Positions 45,338 through 53,920 are shown, counted from the first letter of the stretch. The stretch is DNA of 64,000 nucleotides from Ruminococcus flavefaciens (GCA_023667045.1 JAMPAU010000001.1:516998-580997), one strand, 5' to 3'. Translations and numbers: made by a program. Notes: generated by a model not told the origin, from the letters alone.

Positions 45338-45811
45338 ATGGAACAAAACGGCGTGCGTTATAAACTTGACTTCATGTTTATGCCTTTATTGGCAGAAGAT
45401 AATGGCATTGAGTTGGTAAACGCAATTATTGAAAGTCATGGCGGAATACTTTGTGATATATTCAATTCATATTATGATGAGTTTGGAAATAAATTATTCT
45501 TTAAGGACAATCCGAAACACTTCATTGAAGAACAGTTTACCGTTACCGAAAAAGTTTTTGATGATGAAACTAATATAATACATATATCATTGCCGGAAGA
45601 ACATACAGGGTCGTTTGTATATTGTACTGCATATGTTTTTGTGTGTGGTATGAAAGATGATTCCTGTTCAATGTACACGATTGAAAAAAGCATGGGTGAT
45701 ATTACATTTATCGGTAAAATGAGTAATGGCAATCATATGAATTTGGGTTTTGCTACTGGTTCTGTAGACGGAGATATTCAGCGTATCAGAGATTTAACTT
45801 ATAACGAGTAA
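45338..45811 (+). CDS. Hypothetical protein, 157 aa
   Basis: Unrecognised soluble protein with alternating strands; AAAGGGGG precedes the ATG. It lies 28 nt after the lysozyme gene and may be co-transcribed. No motif seen. Confidence 0.6.
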   Translation: MEQNGVRYKLDFMFMPLLAEDNGIELVNAIIESHGGILCDIFNSYYDEFGNKLFFKDNPKHFIEEQFTVTEKVFDDETNIIHISLPEEHTGSFVYCTAYVFVCGMKDDSCSMYTIEKSMGDITFIGKMSNGNHMNLGFATGSVDGDIQRIRDLTYNE

Positions 45812-45869
45812 TATCTCAATATTTATTATTTCATTTCCGTGAAAAATTTAACATACGAGGGCAATTATT

Positions 45870-46391
45870 ATGAAAACAGAAAATGAAAGAATACGTTTAC
45901 TTACACTCACAGGTATGCTTACCGCACTCACAACGGTTGCGACTATTGTCATACAGATACCTACACCTACAAAGGGATATGTAAATCTCGGCGACACTAT
46001 CGTTAATATTTCCGCATGGATTCTCGGCGGTATGTATGGCGGTTTTGCCGGAGGAGTAGGCTCTGCACTGGCGGATATTATAACAGGTTATGCTATATAT
46101 GCACCCGCAACGCTTATTATCAAATTCCTTATGGCGTTTGCGTGTTTCAAGGTTTACAGCGTGTGCAGAAAGAAATTAAATTCGCTTGCTTCACGGATAA
46201 TTTCCGTTATTGTTTCAGAGATTATAATGATAACTGGATATGATATTTTCACCGGATTCATGTATCATTCTGTACATTCGGCTATATTTGCAATTCCGGA
46301 ATTTGTCGTACAGGGAATAATGGGAGCTGTTTTTTCTGTAGTGCTGTATGAGTGTATAATTAAACGTGTTCCTGCTTTGAGACATAAATAA
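45870..46391 (+). CDS. ECF transporter S component
   Basis: A 173-residue integral membrane protein with about six hydrophobic segments. The pattern LTGMLTALTTVATIV, IPTPTKGYVNLGDT and ISAWILGGMYGGFAGGVGSA, then LADI, is typical of substrate-specificity subunits of energy-coupling-factor vitamin transporters (HmpT/PdxU-like group). The substrate is not certain, and the shared EcfA/EcfT subunits are not in the window. GAGGG precedes the ATG. Confidence 0.85.
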   Translation: MKTENERIRLLTLTGMLTALTTVATIVIQIPTPTKGYVNLGDTIVNISAWILGGMYGGFAGGVGSALADIITGYAIYAPATLIIKFLMAFACFKVYSVCRKKLNSLASRIISVIVSEIIMITGYDIFTGFMYHSVHSAIFAIPEFVVQGIMGAVFSVVLYECIIKRVPALRHK

Positions 46392-46446
46392 GTATATTGT
46401 GTCCGGTTTTATGGACATCAAATAAATAACAGGAGGGTATTTTATT

Positions 46447-47403
46447 ATGAAATACTACATCGGAATCGACCTCGGCGGTACTAACATTGTAGCAGGTGTT
46501 GTTGACGAGGAATACAACATCATCGCTAAGGCAAGCACAAAGACAAACTGCCCACGTCCCGAAAAGGAAATCGCTGACGATATGGCAAGAATGGCACTTC
46601 AGGCAACCAAGAATGCCGGTCTCAGCATTGACCAGATTGAATGGGTAGGCGTTGGCACTCCCGGCATCGCCAACAGTGCAACGGGTATTATTGAATACTC
46701 AAATAATCTTGGTTTCAAGAATACTCCAATGGTAAAGTACATTCAGGAAACTATCGACAAGCCGGTTTTCATTGAGAACGACGCTAACGCAGCAGCTTAC
46801 GGCGAATACGTTGCCGGAGCAGCTAAGGGTGCAAAGAATGCTGTCTGCATTACTCTTGGTACAGGCGTAGGCGGTGGAATAATCATTGACGGAAAAATCT
46901 ACTCCGGTTCTAATTTCGCCGGAGCTGAAATTGGTCATACTGTAGTGCAGGTTGACGGCGCACAGTGTTCATGTGGAAGAAAGGGCTGTTTTGAGGCATA
47001 TTCTTCTGCTACAGGTCTTATTAGAATGACTAAAGAGGCTATGGCTGAGTGTCCGGACAGCATAATGAATAAAATGGCTGAGGAAAAAGGCAAGGTTACT
47101 GCACGTACATCTTTTGACGCTATGAGAGCAGGAGACAATCCGGCTAAGGTTGTTGTGGATAAGTACATAAAGTATCTCGCCGCAGGTATCACTAATACAA
47201 TAAATATCTTCCAGCCCGATGTGCTTTGTATCGGCGGTGGCGTATGCAACGAAGGCGACCCACTTCTTCTTCCGGTAAAGGCTCTTGTAAAGGAAGAAGT
47301 CTACACACGCAATTCCGAAAAGAATACCGAGATTGTTATTGCTAAACTCGGCAACGACGCTGGGATTCTTGGTGCGGCATTCCTCGGACGTGCAAACGCT
47401 TAA
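46447..47403 (+). CDS. ROK-family glucokinase
   Basis: A 318-residue ROK sugar kinase. DLGGTN (8-13) is the ATP phosphate loop, ENDANAAAYGE carries the catalytic Asp, and EIGHTVVQ with CSCGRKGCFEAYSS is the ROK zinc motif. Glucokinase is the likeliest role, suiting a cellulose degrader that imports glucose or cellodextrins. CAGGAGGG precedes the ATG; codon use is of a well-expressed gene. Followed by a terminator. Confidence 0.9.
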   Translation: MKYYIGIDLGGTNIVAGVVDEEYNIIAKASTKTNCPRPEKEIADDMARMALQATKNAGLSIDQIEWVGVGTPGIANSATGIIEYSNNLGFKNTPMVKYIQETIDKPVFIENDANAAAYGEYVAGAAKGAKNAVCITLGTGVGGGIIIDGKIYSGSNFAGAEIGHTVVQVDGAQCSCGRKGCFEAYSSATGLIRMTKEAMAECPDSIMNKMAEEKGKVTARTSFDAMRAGDNPAKVVVDKYIKYLAAGITNTINIFQPDVLCIGGGVCNEGDPLLLPVKALVKEEVYTRNSEKNTEIVIAKLGNDAGILGAAFLGRANA

Positions 47404-47425
47404 TTTTTAAATATTTATATTTTTT

Positions 47426-47478
47426 GGCTGTATGTACAGTTTTCACTATGGAAATTTGTGCATATAGCCGATTTTTTT
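47426..47478 (+). terminator. Terminator after glucokinase
   Basis: GGCTGTATGTAC (47426-47437) pairs with GTGCATATAGCC (47458-47469) with two G-U pairs around a 20-nt loop, then GA and seven T. Confidence 0.75.
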
Positions 47479-47519
47479 ATTTTTATGCAACAATTCTGTT
47501 GTTTTACGGCACTGAATAA

Positions 47520-47533
47520 TTGAAACGTTTCAA
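47520..47533. promoter_or_regulatory. 14-bp perfect palindrome, LacI-type operator candidate
   Basis: TTGAAAC followed by GTTTCAA, a perfect palindrome centred on CG, as in many LacI-family operators. It abuts the AGAGGTG ribosome site of the sigma factor gene. A smaller palindrome CAACA-ATTC-TGTTG lies about 30 bp upstream. No LacI-family gene is in the window. Confidence 0.5.
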
Positions 47534-47547
47534 AAGAGGTGATACAT

Positions 47548-48057
47548 ATGAAAGATTTTTCCGCAGACGTGAAACTTGCAAAAAAAGGCGATACTTCAGC
47601 ATTTTCAAGACTTTATGAAACTGTCTACAGAGACCTTTATAATATAGCACTGTACAGTCTCAGAAGTCCGCATGATGCAGGAGACGTTGTAAGCGATACT
47701 GTACTTGACGCATACTGCTCAATAGATAAACTAAGAGAGCCGGAAAAATTCCGCAACTGGATAATGAAGATTCTTTCCGCAAAGATAAAACGTAGGCAAA
47801 AAGAGTATTTCAACGTTAAAGAGGAAATCGGCGAGGATTTCCCTGATATAGACGATTTTGACTATGATTCAGTCGAGCTGAAAGAAGCACTGAACAGGCT
47901 TGACAGTCAGTCACGGCTTATACTTTCAATGTCGGTACTCGGCGGATATACAAGCGACGAGATTTCAGAAATATGTGATATGAAGTCCGGTACAGTGAGG
48001 TCAAGGCTTTCACGGATAAAAGAAAAATTACGGCTTGAACTTACACCAGAAATTTAG
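47548..48057 (+). CDS. ECF-type RNA polymerase sigma factor
   Basis: A 169-residue sigma-70-family protein. Region 2 is about 10-75 (FSRLYETVYRDLYNIALYSL and DAGDVVSDTVLDAY) and region 4 about 115-165 (ALNRLDSQSRLILSMSVLGG, then YTSDEISEICDMKSGTVRSR as the helix-turn-helix). AGAGGTG fixes ATG 47548 over an in-frame GTG at 47539. The next gene, 16 nt on, encodes a membrane protein placed where anti-sigma factors usually are. Confidence 0.88.
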   Translation: MKDFSADVKLAKKGDTSAFSRLYETVYRDLYNIALYSLRSPHDAGDVVSDTVLDAYCSIDKLREPEKFRNWIMKILSAKIKRRQKEYFNVKEEIGEDFPDIDDFDYDSVELKEALNRLDSQSRLILSMSVLGGYTSDEISEICDMKSGTVRSRLSRIKEKLRLELTPEI

Positions 48058-48073
48058 AAAGGAGAGTTTTTTT

Positions 48074-50689
48074 ATGAATAAGAACGACGAAAAAGTTAAA
48101 AAATTTCTTGAAAAAGAAGATATTCCGGAAGAACTCGCTCCGGAAAACATAAAGAAAATGCTTGACGAAAAAGCACCCTCAAAAAAGCGTGGCAATATAA
48201 GTGTTGCCGGACGTGTGGGGGCATTGGTTGCGTCACTGGCGGTAATCGCCGGCGGTACTCTTGCCTACACAAATGTAAACAAGGACAGCGAAAAATATAC
48301 AAATTGCTGGTCATTGCCTGAAACAAGTCAGAATGCCATAGCTCCGGCAACTGATGAGGATATTGAACTATTGGCAAGCACCGGCAACTACATGACAGGT
48401 GCGGAAGACTATGAACAGATTTACACTATGATGAAAAAAGCCACCAATAAAAATAAATCTGTACAAAGTGCAAGGTCTTCCGATACAATGGCAGACGGTG
48501 CAATAGAAATAGCAGAAGAAGCCGTTTCCGATGACGCATATTATGACAGCGACAACGAATATTTCAACGACGTAGAAACTGTTGATATAGCATCAACGAA
48601 TGAATCCGCAACAATGGAATCCGGAGCAGGTGCAGGCGAGGAATTTTCCGAAACATATAATCAAGAAGAAAACGTACTTGAAGCTGATATTGTCAAGACT
48701 GACGGCAAAAATATATATTACATTGACAACAGTTACAGTAAAGACAACGTTCAGTCCGTCAACTATGCCACTGTAGATAAGGGAACATTTACAGGTTACG
48801 GAAAAATCAATATAAGTGATACAGTTTCTGATTATTTCGGCGACGAGTACGAAACAAATGTATATCTGACGGATATGTATTTGTATAACGATATGCTTGT
48901 TGTGCTTGGTACTTCAAACAGATATAACAATACAGACGATTCTTATATATGGAAAGATACTACTTTTGTGTCGTTCTACACAACGGACGAAACACCACAG
49001 CTTATTGACGTTTACTATCAGGACGGCAGTTATAAAGATGTCCGCATAAGTCCGGAGGGCTATATGTACCTTGTAACCTGTTATTCGTCATGGGATTTCT
49101 ATGAGATTGACAGCTATGAGGAAATCGAAAGATATATACCAACGTGTGGCGTTTCCGGCAATATGGAATGTCTTCCGGCAGGGGATATATTACTTCCGGA
49201 AGAAGCCTTTGAAGATATGTATAATCTGAGTTATACAGTTGTCGGCGGTATTGACCTCACACAATCTGGAACTTTCACCCCTGTTGACACAAAGGCACTT
49301 GCCGGATATACAGGCGAGATATACTGTTCCGGCGGTAATATGTATACGACTTCCGGCTGGGACGATACTGATATTACACGCATTTCCATAAATTCCGGCA
49401 TGATTACTCCGGAGGCTTCCGGCACAGTCAGCGGACGTGTCAACGACCAGTTTTCCATGAGTGAGTATAACGGTTATTTCAGAATTGCCGTTACCAACGA
49501 CGAATACAAGGATGTTTTCCATAGCTACCGTGACGAATATGACGATTCTGCATGGGAGCGTATAAAAGACAAAATCACAGGCGAGGGATATTATTCACAT
49601 GAACTTGTAAAGCGTGATAATAGAGTATACGTTCTTGATATGGACTTGAATGTTGTCGGCAGTGTGGAGGATTTCGGCATTGACGAGGAAATAAAGTCTG
49701 TTAAGTTCAGCGGTGATATGGCATACGTCGTGACATACGAACAGACAGATCCATTATTTGCAATAGACCTCAGCGACCCGACTAATCCGACAATCCTTGA
49801 CGAATTTAAGATACTCGGTTACAGCACGTATATGCAGGAGTGGGGAGACGGTCTGTTACTGGGATTCGGTGTGAATGCCGACGAAAACGGCATTGAAACA
49901 GGCATAAAGCTGACAATGTTTGATAATTCTGACCCTTACAACCTCAATGCCCTTGCAACATATACGCTTGACGCAGATGAAAACGAATGGTTATATTCTG
50001 AAGCTATATGGGAACGCAAAGCATTATTAATTGCTCCGGAAAAGAACTTAATCGGCGTGCCTGTTATAGTAGAGGGTTACGCATATTATGACGTTGATTA
50101 TGAAACAGAATGGAACAATACCGCTAAATATATGTTCTTCTCATATGACGACGGCGAGTTTACTCTAAAGGGTGAAATAAGCCGTGATGAGAATACCGCA
50201 TGGGTAGAGGGTTTCAGCAGAGCTGTATATGTCGGCGACTATGTATATGCACTGTCATGCGATAAATTCATATCAGCGGACATTGAAACAATCACTGAAT
50301 GCGATGTGGTTTATTTCGACGACGTGACGGAATATCAGTTGCTTGTTGAGCCGGAAACAGAACCCGAAACCGAAGAACCTACCGAATCCACAACAGAAGA
50401 AGAAACAACTGAACCCGAAATAGAAATTACTACTGAAGAAGAAAACGGTCAGTTTGTTATGGGGTGCAGAGTTTTGGAAGTAAATGACGGCAGTATATTT
50501 TGCCGTGAAGTTAATACAGAAAATGAATATGTTGTATCGCTTAAAGATGTTGCCGACTTGGAAGATGTTAAAAATCTGATTGTCGGAAACTATGTGGAAA
50601 TAACCTTTGACGGAGACATAGCCGAAACTTATCCTATGCAGATAAATACGGTCTATAAAATAAAAATTTTGGCAGACATAGACGATTAA
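48074..50689 (+). CDS. Membrane-anchored beta-propeller protein; probable sigma partner
   Basis: An 871-residue protein. A short charged cytoplasmic segment (about 1-40, KFLEKEDIPEELAPENIKKML), one membrane segment (about 48-68), an acidic spacer, then a large beta-propeller domain of the secreted PF09826 type (VLEADIVKTDGKNIYYID is the usual entry) to about 760. An Asp/Glu/Thr-rich linker (about 765-800) leads to a small C-terminal domain with NEYVVSLKDVADLE. The cytoplasmic segment before a single membrane helix, directly after an ECF sigma gene, suggests anti-sigma function with an outside sensor; no zinc motif of ZAS type is present. Confidence 0.8.
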   Translation: MNKNDEKVKKFLEKEDIPEELAPENIKKMLDEKAPSKKRGNISVAGRVGALVASLAVIAGGTLAYTNVNKDSEKYTNCWSLPETSQNAIAPATDEDIELLASTGNYMTGAEDYEQIYTMMKKATNKNKSVQSARSSDTMADGAIEIAEEAVSDDAYYDSDNEYFNDVETVDIASTNESATMESGAGAGEEFSETYNQEENVLEADIVKTDGKNIYYIDNSYSKDNVQSVNYATVDKGTFTGYGKINISDTVSDYFGDEYETNVYLTDMYLYNDMLVVLGTSNRYNNTDDSYIWKDTTFVSFYTTDETPQLIDVYYQDGSYKDVRISPEGYMYLVTCYSSWDFYEIDSYEEIERYIPTCGVSGNMECLPAGDILLPEEAFEDMYNLSYTVVGGIDLTQSGTFTPVDTKALAGYTGEIYCSGGNMYTTSGWDDTDITRISINSGMITPEASGTVSGRVNDQFSMSEYNGYFRIAVTNDEYKDVFHSYRDEYDDSAWERIKDKITGEGYYSHELVKRDNRVYVLDMDLNVVGSVEDFGIDEEIKSVKFSGDMAYVVTYEQTDPLFAIDLSDPTNPTILDEFKILGYSTYMQEWGDGLLLGFGVNADENGIETGIKLTMFDNSDPYNLNALATYTLDADENEWLYSEAIWERKALLIAPEKNLIGVPVIVEGYAYYDVDYETEWNNTAKYMFFSYDDGEFTLKGEISRDENTAWVEGFSRAVYVGDYVYALSCDKFISADIETITECDVVYFDDVTEYQLLVEPETEPETEEPTESTTEEETTEPEIEITTEEENGQFVMGCRVLEVNDGSIFCREVNTENEYVVSLKDVADLEDVKNLIVGNYVEITFDGDIAETYPMQINTVYKIKILADIDD

Positions 50690-50691
50690 TC

Positions 50692-50718
50692 AAAAAGACC
50701 GCTCCGGCGGTCTTTTTG
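50692..50718 (+). terminator. Terminator after beta-propeller gene
   Basis: AAAAAGACCGC, loop TCCG, GCGGTCTTTTT: perfect 11-bp stem ending in T5G. Confidence 0.9.
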
Positions 50719-50747
50719 TTGACTTTTTTAGGATTCAATGTTATAAT
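50719..50747 (+). promoter_or_regulatory. Promoter of small-protein cluster
   Basis: TTGACT (50719-50724), 17-nt spacer, TATAAT (50742-50747), directly after the terminator. Confidence 0.75.
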
Positions 50748-50783
50748 TGTAAAAATAATATTTTATATTCAGGAGTTATTATT

Positions 50784-51728
50784 TTGAAAAAGAAAATTTT
50801 ATTTGCTTATAAAACAAAGTCTTCTATGTGTTATAATGTACTGGATTATTGTGAATATAAAGGTTTTTTGTTTACGGTTTATACTGACGGCACAGCAGAG
50901 TATAGTTTGTATGTCATGCCGGATATTCCGAAAATAACGAAAACTTTTATAATAAGCACAGAGACCTTAAAAGCAATTGTTTCTATCATTGAAAAATATA
51001 TGGATATATTATTGGCTGTGCCTTTATCTCTTGACAACAGTATACTTGACGGAGATTATAATGAATTTACTTTTTATAATAAGAAAATATATGCATCAAA
51101 TATAAATACATATGATATTGAAGAAATTAAAAAATCGGATTACGAATACTATAAAAATTATTATATAAATATGGTTCATGAAAACAATGTTATGAAAGTT
51201 TTCAGTAAGATATGTGGCATTATCAGAAAAAACAATAATATAGATATGGATTTATATAAATTTGAAGTTATAAAGAGTAATGTTTTATTCGGACACAGCT
51301 ATATGATATTATTTTCAGACAGTGGTTATAGTATTGATATATATAATGACTGCACAGCAGTTTATTCTGATTATATATGCTATAATAAACCGTATAATTC
51401 TGTAAGCTTTAAAATCGCCCCTAAAACACTTCAGAAAATTCGTGATATTCTTGATAAAAAACGTGAGACAGTTTATTCATTTGATTCGCATATCAAGGGC
51501 AACTGTGAAGACGGTTACAGTAATGTATTCATATTTAATGATAAAAAAACTGAGATTACAAGAATATCTTCATTGCTTGACAGAAAGTATAGTTGGTTTG
51601 AAGAAACACATATTGAGCAGTCCGAAAATATTTTACAGATATTTAATGATATATGCAGTATACTTAAAAAATATAATTATGCAGATATGGACTTATATAA
51701 ATGCAGATTGTTAAAGAATAATAAATAA
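50784..51728 (+). CDS. Unknown protein with two copies of a ~150-aa domain
   Basis: A 314-residue protein starting at TTG (CAGGAG 8 nt before). The two halves are homologous: GFLFTVYTDGTAEYSLYV / GYSIDIYNDCTAVYSDYI; ISTETLKAIVSII / IAPKTLQKIRDIL; LDGDYNEFTFYNKK / CEDGYSNVFIFNDKK; MKVFSKICGIIRKNNNIDMDL / LQIFNDICSILKKYNYADMDL (each read in parts). A third copy is the gene at 52097. No known family comes to mind and there are no membrane segments. The tandem copies and cluster of small unknown genes suggest a lineage-specific accessory family. Confidence 0.65.
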   Translation: MKKKILFAYKTKSSMCYNVLDYCEYKGFLFTVYTDGTAEYSLYVMPDIPKITKTFIISTETLKAIVSIIEKYMDILLAVPLSLDNSILDGDYNEFTFYNKKIYASNINTYDIEEIKKSDYEYYKNYYINMVHENNVMKVFSKICGIIRKNNNIDMDLYKFEVIKSNVLFGHSYMILFSDSGYSIDIYNDCTAVYSDYICYNKPYNSVSFKIAPKTLQKIRDILDKKRETVYSFDSHIKGNCEDGYSNVFIFNDKKTEITRISSLLDRKYSWFEETHIEQSENILQIFNDICSILKKYNYADMDLYKCRLLKNNK

Positions 51729-51746
51729 AATTGGAGAGGTGATAAC

Positions 51747-52088
51747 ATGGATAAAGGAACAGAAATCTATAAAAAACTCATTGATGAACTCGTTGAGATG
51801 TCGGGAAGTTGCGTTGACGCTGACCGAATAAGAAGTCGTGAAACAGACAGCAAAATGAAAAATATACTTCTGAAACTTACTCCGGAAGACAGAGAGATTT
51901 TAGCGGATTACGTTACAAAAGCCTATGCAGACGGGATATTTGATGTACTTGATTTGTTGGAATGGTACGCCTGTTGCAGAAATATGAAAATCACCATAGA
52001 CGGCGAAAACGTACCGACAGACAAGTTTGAGGGTATGCAGAACGACTTCATAGGCAGGTGTGACGGCTGGGAGTTTCCGGAAAAATAG
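51747..52088 (+). CDS. Small helical protein (DUF6547-like)
   Basis: A 113-residue all-helical protein (KKLIDELVEMSGSCVDADRI ... LTPEDREILADYV). It resembles small Firmicutes proteins listed as DUF6547, from memory and not certain. GGAGAGGTGAT precedes the ATG; it lies 18 nt after the duplicated-domain gene and 8 nt before its paralogue. Confidence 0.6.
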   Translation: MDKGTEIYKKLIDELVEMSGSCVDADRIRSRETDSKMKNILLKLTPEDREILADYVTKAYADGIFDVLDLLEWYACCRNMKITIDGENVPTDKFEGMQNDFIGRCDGWEFPEK

Positions 52089-52096
52089 GTGACAAT

Positions 52097-52816
52097 ATGA
52101 AAAAAATTTTATTCGGTTATCGTCTGAGTAATGCGGATTGCTGTACATATGGCGATGATGACGGCTTTTTGTTTGCTATATATGTAGACGGCACAGCTAT
52201 ATATAATAAGTATGTCGTGGAAGATACTATTGTAAAGAGCCGAAAGTTTAAAGTCAGTGACAGGACTGTTTCTGAGATAAACGCTATACTTGACAGATAT
52301 AATAATAAAATATTCAGACTTAAAAAAAATCTTGATAACGGTTCATATGACGGAACTTTCAGTATATTTACGTTTCGGAGCAAAGAAATAACTACCCTTA
52401 ATATTGAGGAGCATAATATAAAGCTGACTGCTGTTGTCAATCCGGAATATTTTATTAAATATCGTAAAGTCATGATACAGGAAAATATAATAATGAAGAT
52501 ATTCAGGGAAATATGTGCTGTATTAAGAAAAAATCACGCTATACGTCTTAAACTCGAAAGTGTTTTTATACCGCTGTGGCTTTATATAGAGGAAAGTAAA
52601 ATGGATTCTGTGAATAATGCTGTATGCGACGAATGCGGAAGCGAGTTTCTGAAATAGTCATCTGAAATGGAAGGTCTTTGTCCGGAGTGTGCCAGTATAT
52701 TGTATGGTTGCAAGGCGTGCAGGCATATTTTCAAGGACGGAAAGTGTATATACTGTCTTTGGGACGGCAGTAGAATCAGTTATATAAAGACTTGTTTAAA
52801 GGGGAAAGTAAAATGA
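52097..52816 (+). CDS. Single-domain paralogue fused to zinc ribbon, cut by in-frame TAG
   Basis: Residues 1-165 match each half of the protein at 50784 (GFLFAIYVDGTAIYNKYV, MKIFREICAVLRKNHAIRL). Then CDECGSEFLK is followed by TAG (52655-52657) and the same frame continues SSEMEGLCPECASILYG, CKACRHIFKDGKCIYC, WDGSRISYIK to TGA at 52814. That makes four CxxC pairs, two zinc ribbons, with the amber codon between the first and second pair. The extended frame ends in an ATGA overlap with the next gene, the normal coupling in such clusters. Stopping at TAG would leave an unpaired CxxC. Either a recent CAG/other-to-TAG mutation or readthrough. Confidence 0.65.
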
Positions 52817-53088
52817 AATTTAAATTTAGCACTGATTACTCGGAAGAAGAAATGAAATGGCTTGAAGAAAATAACGCTGAAATAATGTCCGAAATAAAAC
52901 TTTCAAGGGTGGATTTTTCAGAAAGCGGTACGCCACGTCGAATGTTTAAATATGGCGGTTCGTATATCGGAGAAGTATTTGATAATGAAGAAAATGAATT
53001 TGGGTGGGCGGTTCTGTCAAAGTGGAAAGGCGTATATCATTTTGGTGATTTTTATGAAACTCTTGATATACTGGAGCAGGGTTTATAG
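52813..53088 (+). CDS. Hypothetical protein, 91 aa
   Basis: The natural start is ATG 52813 (AAAGGGGAAAG upstream), overlapping the TGA of the extended preceding frame. Unrecognised acidic protein (YSEEEMKWLEENNAEIM) ending in a beta-rich, aromatic part (FGWAVLSKWKGVYHFGDFYE). Size and composition recall immunity-type proteins, without proof. Confidence 0.6.
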   Translation: MKFKFSTDYSEEEMKWLEENNAEIMSEIKLSRVDFSESGTPRRMFKYGGSYIGEVFDNEENEFGWAVLSKWKGVYHFGDFYETLDILEQGL

Positions 53089-53105
53089 TTATAGGAAGTG
53101 GTAAA

Positions 53106-53492
53106 ATGACTGACGAAAAAGCTTTAAGGATAGCTGAACCGGTTGTAAAGGAAGTCGTGGACTGTCTGGCAGAAAAAAGATATGACTGCATAGAAAATTA
53201 TGCGGATTTTGAAAACGGCTGGTCAGCAGGGGATATGAAAGAATTTATAGAGGGTTGCCTTGAAGTGAATGAACTTTCACATATAGATAAGTACGGAATA
53301 CCTTGTAATTTTTCGCCGGATTATGAATATAATCAGCTTTCGGTTTACGTCAGCAACAACGGAAAAAGTTTTGTGACAAACTACGATTTGACGACGGACA
53401 GCGAAATCAATGACTTTATGCTTATAATGAGGTTTGTTGTTACAGATTCGGGCAAAGTAAAAGCCTATCTTACTGATGTGCATATTCTGTAA
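53106..53492 (+). CDS. Hypothetical protein, 128 aa (DUF7668-like)
   Basis: A small acidic protein; the C-terminal part YNQLSVYVSNNGKSFVTNYD, then LTTDSEINDFML, resembles proteins grouped as DUF7668 by memory, not verified. GGAAGTGG precedes the ATG. Last gene of the cluster; followed by a terminator that faces the other way. Confidence 0.6.
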   Translation: MTDEKALRIAEPVVKEVVDCLAEKRYDCIENYADFENGWSAGDMKEFIEGCLEVNELSHIDKYGIPCNFSPDYEYNQLSVYVSNNGKSFVTNYDLTTDSEINDFMLIMRFVVTDSGKVKAYLTDVHIL

Positions 53493-53521
53493 AAAAAGAC
53501 CGGCATTAGATACCAGTCTTT
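53491..53521 (-). terminator. Terminator of TSCPD gene
   Basis: On the minus strand AAAGACTGG / CCGGTCTTT (one G-U pair) followed by a T7 run. Confidence 0.75.
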
Positions 53522-53527
53522 CGGGAA

Positions 53528-53788
53528 TTATGCATTTTTCTGTGATTCGTAAGCCTCACGGACAGCAACACATAACTGGTCTGCACATGAAGTACCTCTG
53601 CCTCGGCAGTCGTTGCCCTTGACTTTTGATTCTATCTGCTCGACTGTCCAGCCGTCAACGAGTTTGGAAATAGCCTTTAAATTGCCGTTGCAACCGCCGT
53701 CAAATACGATATTTGTTATAACGTTTCCGTCAATATCAAAGCTTATTTCCTTTGAACAGACCATTTTAGTTTTATAGCTGTATCTCAT
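53528..53788 (-). CDS. TSCPD-domain protein (TIGR03905 type)
   Basis: An 86-residue protein with the whole small TSCPD domain: GGCNGNLKAISKLVDG, CRGRGTSCADQLCVA. The TSCPD motif (TSCADQL here) recalls the C-terminal metal-binding part of class II ribonucleotide reductase. The stand-alone form is common in Clostridia and of unknown role. AAAGGAGG lies before the ATG. Confidence 0.9.
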   Translation of the reverse strand: MRYSYKTKMVCSKEISFDIDGNVITNIVFDGGCNGNLKAISKLVDGWTVEQIESKVKGNDCRGRGTSCADQLCVAVREAYESQKNA

Positions 53789-53816
53789 GTTTAAAACCTC
53801 CTTTTAATATATAAAA

Positions 53817-53845
53817 ATTATACACTTTTTACTGAAACTTGTCAA
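53817..53845 (-). promoter_or_regulatory. Promoter of TSCPD gene
   Basis: TTGACA (53840-53845), 17-nt spacer, TATAAT (53817-53822), full consensus. Confidence 0.8.
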
Positions 53846-53868
53846 TATAATTTTTTTAGATTTTCCAT

Positions 53869-53897
53869 TTGACAGATTTCTGAAAATATGCTATAAT
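53869..53897 (+). promoter_or_regulatory. Promoter of second DUF2798 gene
   Basis: TTGACA (53869-53874), 17-nt spacer, TATAAT (53892-53897), full consensus. Predicted start near 53904 gives a leader of about 145 nt. Confidence 0.85.
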
Positions 53898-53920
53898 ATT
53901 AAAAAAATACATAGAAAATC

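Noticed and set aside
47520-47533. Classical CcpA cre site
   Set aside because: The palindrome lacks the extra base on each side of the central CG required by the usual 14-bp cre pattern; a different LacI-family operator is likelier.
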